A DNA stretch of 7,941 nt. It comes from Deltaproteobacteria bacterium. Its GTDB lineage: Bacteria; Desulfobacterota; DSM-4660; Desulfatiglandales; Desulfatiglandaceae. The stretch lies in the NCBI GenBank assembly GCA_021159525.1, contig JAGHEC010000299.1:1-7941 (forward strand), written 5' to 3'. Below are positions 6,575 through 7,941 of the stretch, one piece after another (position 1 is the first letter of the stretch; the number at the start of each line of letters is the position of its first letter). The notes beneath the pieces are model-generated. The model was given only the letters and a program-made list of their open reading frames with translations, made no database searches and was not told the DNA's origin. A program made the translations under genes and the position numbers.

Positions 6575-7780
6575 TCAGTGCACAGTGGCCCTGTACAGTA
6601 TGGCCTTTCCGTCGATCCGATAGGCCCCGACCGCAGCGGGGACGAGCAGGGAAACACCTCTTTCTACTGTCTTGAACCCACCCTTAGTCACGTCTTGAAC
6701 ACGGGCTGTGCCCTCTGTGCAGAGCAGGATATCAATGCTGCGTTCTTTTTCGCTCAGGAAAGAGACGCTGTCTGAGACAGTAATCACTGATAATTGAAAT
6801 TCGGCGGCGGGCGTCTCATAGGTTCCCTCTGCTTCTTGTCGGCCCCGGCGGGGTCTTATCTTTTGAACCCGGGTGGGTTTGAATGTCATGATTCTGAGAA
6901 GTTCGGGAACATCCACGTGTTTCCGGGTGAGGCCTCCCCTCACCACATTGTCGGAGTTGGCCATGAGTTCCACACCCACCCCCTCCAGGTAGGCATGGGC
7001 CTCGCCGGCGCCAACAAAAACCGCCTCGCCGGGAGAGAGAATCGTCAGATTGAAGATAAGGGGGGACAGAATGCCGATGTCCCCGGGATAGGCGTGACCA
7101 AGTTGCACGACCCAATGGAATTCACGCTCTTCACGGGCAAAAGATGAGGCACGGTCTGCGGCCCGACAAATGATTTCCCTTTTGCGGGATTCTTTCATGG
7201 AAAGGATCGAGGTGAAAAAACGCCGTAATCCAAAGCCGTCGGGCTTTGTCTTCAAAACGCCCAGTTCATCTGCCAGCGCATTGTCACATACCTTTCCAAG
7301 AAGGTCCGCAATATCCCCAGGTGGACGAAAACCCTTGAGGAGTTCAAAGCGTGTCATGGCGCACAGGATTTCAGGTTTGTGATTGGGGTCCTTGTAATTG
7401 CGCTCGGTTGCGCTCAGAGGGATGCCGAGACGCTTTTCTTTCTCAAATCCCGCCCGGGCCTGCTCGAGATTCGGGTGGACCTGAATGGAAAGGGGAGATT
7501 CGGCCGCAAGAACCTTAAAGAGAAAGGGCAAGGTATTTGAGAATCTCTCTGCAGCCTGTCTGCCCAATGTCGACACCGGGTCTTTGCGAATCGCCTGGTC
7601 AAGAGGCTGCCACTCGCCGTTTACCATTACCTGTGAAGGTGCCCCGGGATGTGCCCCCAACCAGAGTTCAGCGACCGGTTTTTCAGACGGGACCGGCAGA
7701 CCCAGGAGCGAGGGGATGGCTGTCCTGGAACCCCAGGCATATTCCTTAACCTGATTTTTCATAAGAGCGATTCTGTCCAT
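6575..7780 (-). CDS. manA: Mannose-6-phosphate isomerase, class I
   Basis: This zinc enzyme interconverts fructose 6-phosphate and mannose 6-phosphate, feeding GDP-mannose synthesis for surface polysaccharides or allowing mannose use. The 401-residue protein has the class I pattern: KNQVKEYAWGSRTAI near the N-terminus, PLSIQVHPN (96-104), DPNHKPE (131-137), AGEAHAYLEG (258-267) and the signature ELMANSDNVVRGGLTRKHVD (271-290). By family comparison the zinc ligands are Gln100, His102, Glu137 and His262, with Arg281 as the catalytic arginine. The ATG at 7780 is the first possible start after an in-frame stop. Its upstream aagga (7782-7786) is only about 1 nt away, an awkward spacing; a second ATG at 7762 (MKNQ) is the alternative, but family N-termini favour 7780. 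A copy of the mobile element ends 36 bp upstream. Confidence 0.95.
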   Translation of the reverse strand: MDRIALMKNQVKEYAWGSRTAIPSLLGLPVPSEKPVAELWLGAHPGAPSQVMVNGEWQPLDQAIRKDPVSTLGRQAAERFSNTLPFLFKVLAAESPLSIQVHPNLEQARAGFEKEKRLGIPLSATERNYKDPNHKPEILCAMTRFELLKGFRPPGDIADLLGKVCDNALADELGVLKTKPDGFGLRRFFTSILSMKESRKREIICRAADRASSFAREEREFHWVVQLGHAYPGDIGILSPLIFNLTILSPGEAVFVGAGEAHAYLEGVGVELMANSDNVVRGGLTRKHVDVPELLRIMTFKPTRVQKIRPRRGRQEAEGTYETPAAEFQLSVITVSDSVSFLSEKERSIDILLCTEGTARVQDVTKGGFKTVERGVSLLVPAAVGAYRIDGKAILYRATVH

Positions 7781-7816
7781 GTCCTTACTGTGACTGCGCT
7801 TTCACGTTGATCCAGT

Positions 7817-7941
7817 CGTAACAGCTCAATAAATGGGGGCAGAAGGGTTTTTCTGACGCGACTGCCGGGAGGGCGCCGTCTCTTTGTGACTTATCAGTGG
7901 GGGAAGCCGCAGCTCGACGAATGCGAGAATGCCAAAGGGGC
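7817..7941 (-). mobile_element. Second long MITE-like copy, cut by the window end
   Basis: On the minus strand this matches 245-369 at 123 of 125 positions, including the right terminal repeat ending in gctgttacg. Similarity stops exactly at 7817, as expected for an element boundary. If it is full length like the first copy, it should run about 220 bp past the window. Its right end is 36 bp upstream of the manA start codon, in the same orientation relative to manA as the first copy has to gcvH. The target duplication cannot be checked without the missing end; it should repeat the bases just below 7817 (reading ..gatccagt on the plus strand). Confidence 0.8.

Overview
The window looks like a chromosomal segment, possibly a whole short contig, from an anaerobic deltaproteobacterium (Desulfobacterota-like). 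The basis is the glycine decarboxylase split into two subunits, the multi-PAS cytosolic hybrid kinase with a C-terminal receiver of a style common in that group, the high G+C content and the strong Shine-Dalgarno sites. This is an impression from sequence style, not a database result.

Layout, left to right. Positions 24-369 hold a complete 346-bp non-coding mobile element (MITE-like). It has 16-bp imperfect terminal inverted repeats, a 6-bp target duplication (gcaaac) and arms that largely pair with each other. It ends 27 bp before gcvH. Next comes a tight operon for part of the glycine cleavage system: gcvH (397-801), gcvPA (802-2130) and gcvPB (2127-3584). The genes abut or overlap by 4 bp. 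gcvT and the lipoamide dehydrogenase gene are not present. After a 94-bp gap comes a 796-residue soluble hybrid histidine kinase with three PAS domains and a receiver (3679-6069).

A 505-bp non-coding stretch (6070-6574) separates the kinase from manA, which converges on it. The stretch contains a 124-bp short form of the same element (6304-6427), made of the left 64 bp and right 60 bp of the long form. That short form lies inside an unrelated 13-bp perfect inverted repeat (6257-6269 / 6465-6477). A mannose-6-phosphate isomerase gene (manA, minus strand, 6575-7780) follows. The window ends inside a second long copy of the element (7817-7941, inverted). Where they overlap, this copy matches the first at 123 of 125 positions.

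The glycine cleavage proteins work together: GcvPA/GcvPB decarboxylates glycine and loads the aminomethyl group onto the lipoyl arm of GcvH. No functional link between this operon, the kinase and ManA is evident. The most notable feature is the repeat family. The same end of the element, in the same orientation relative to the gene, lies 27-36 bp upstream of both gcvH and manA, and the two inverted copies bracket the whole gene block.
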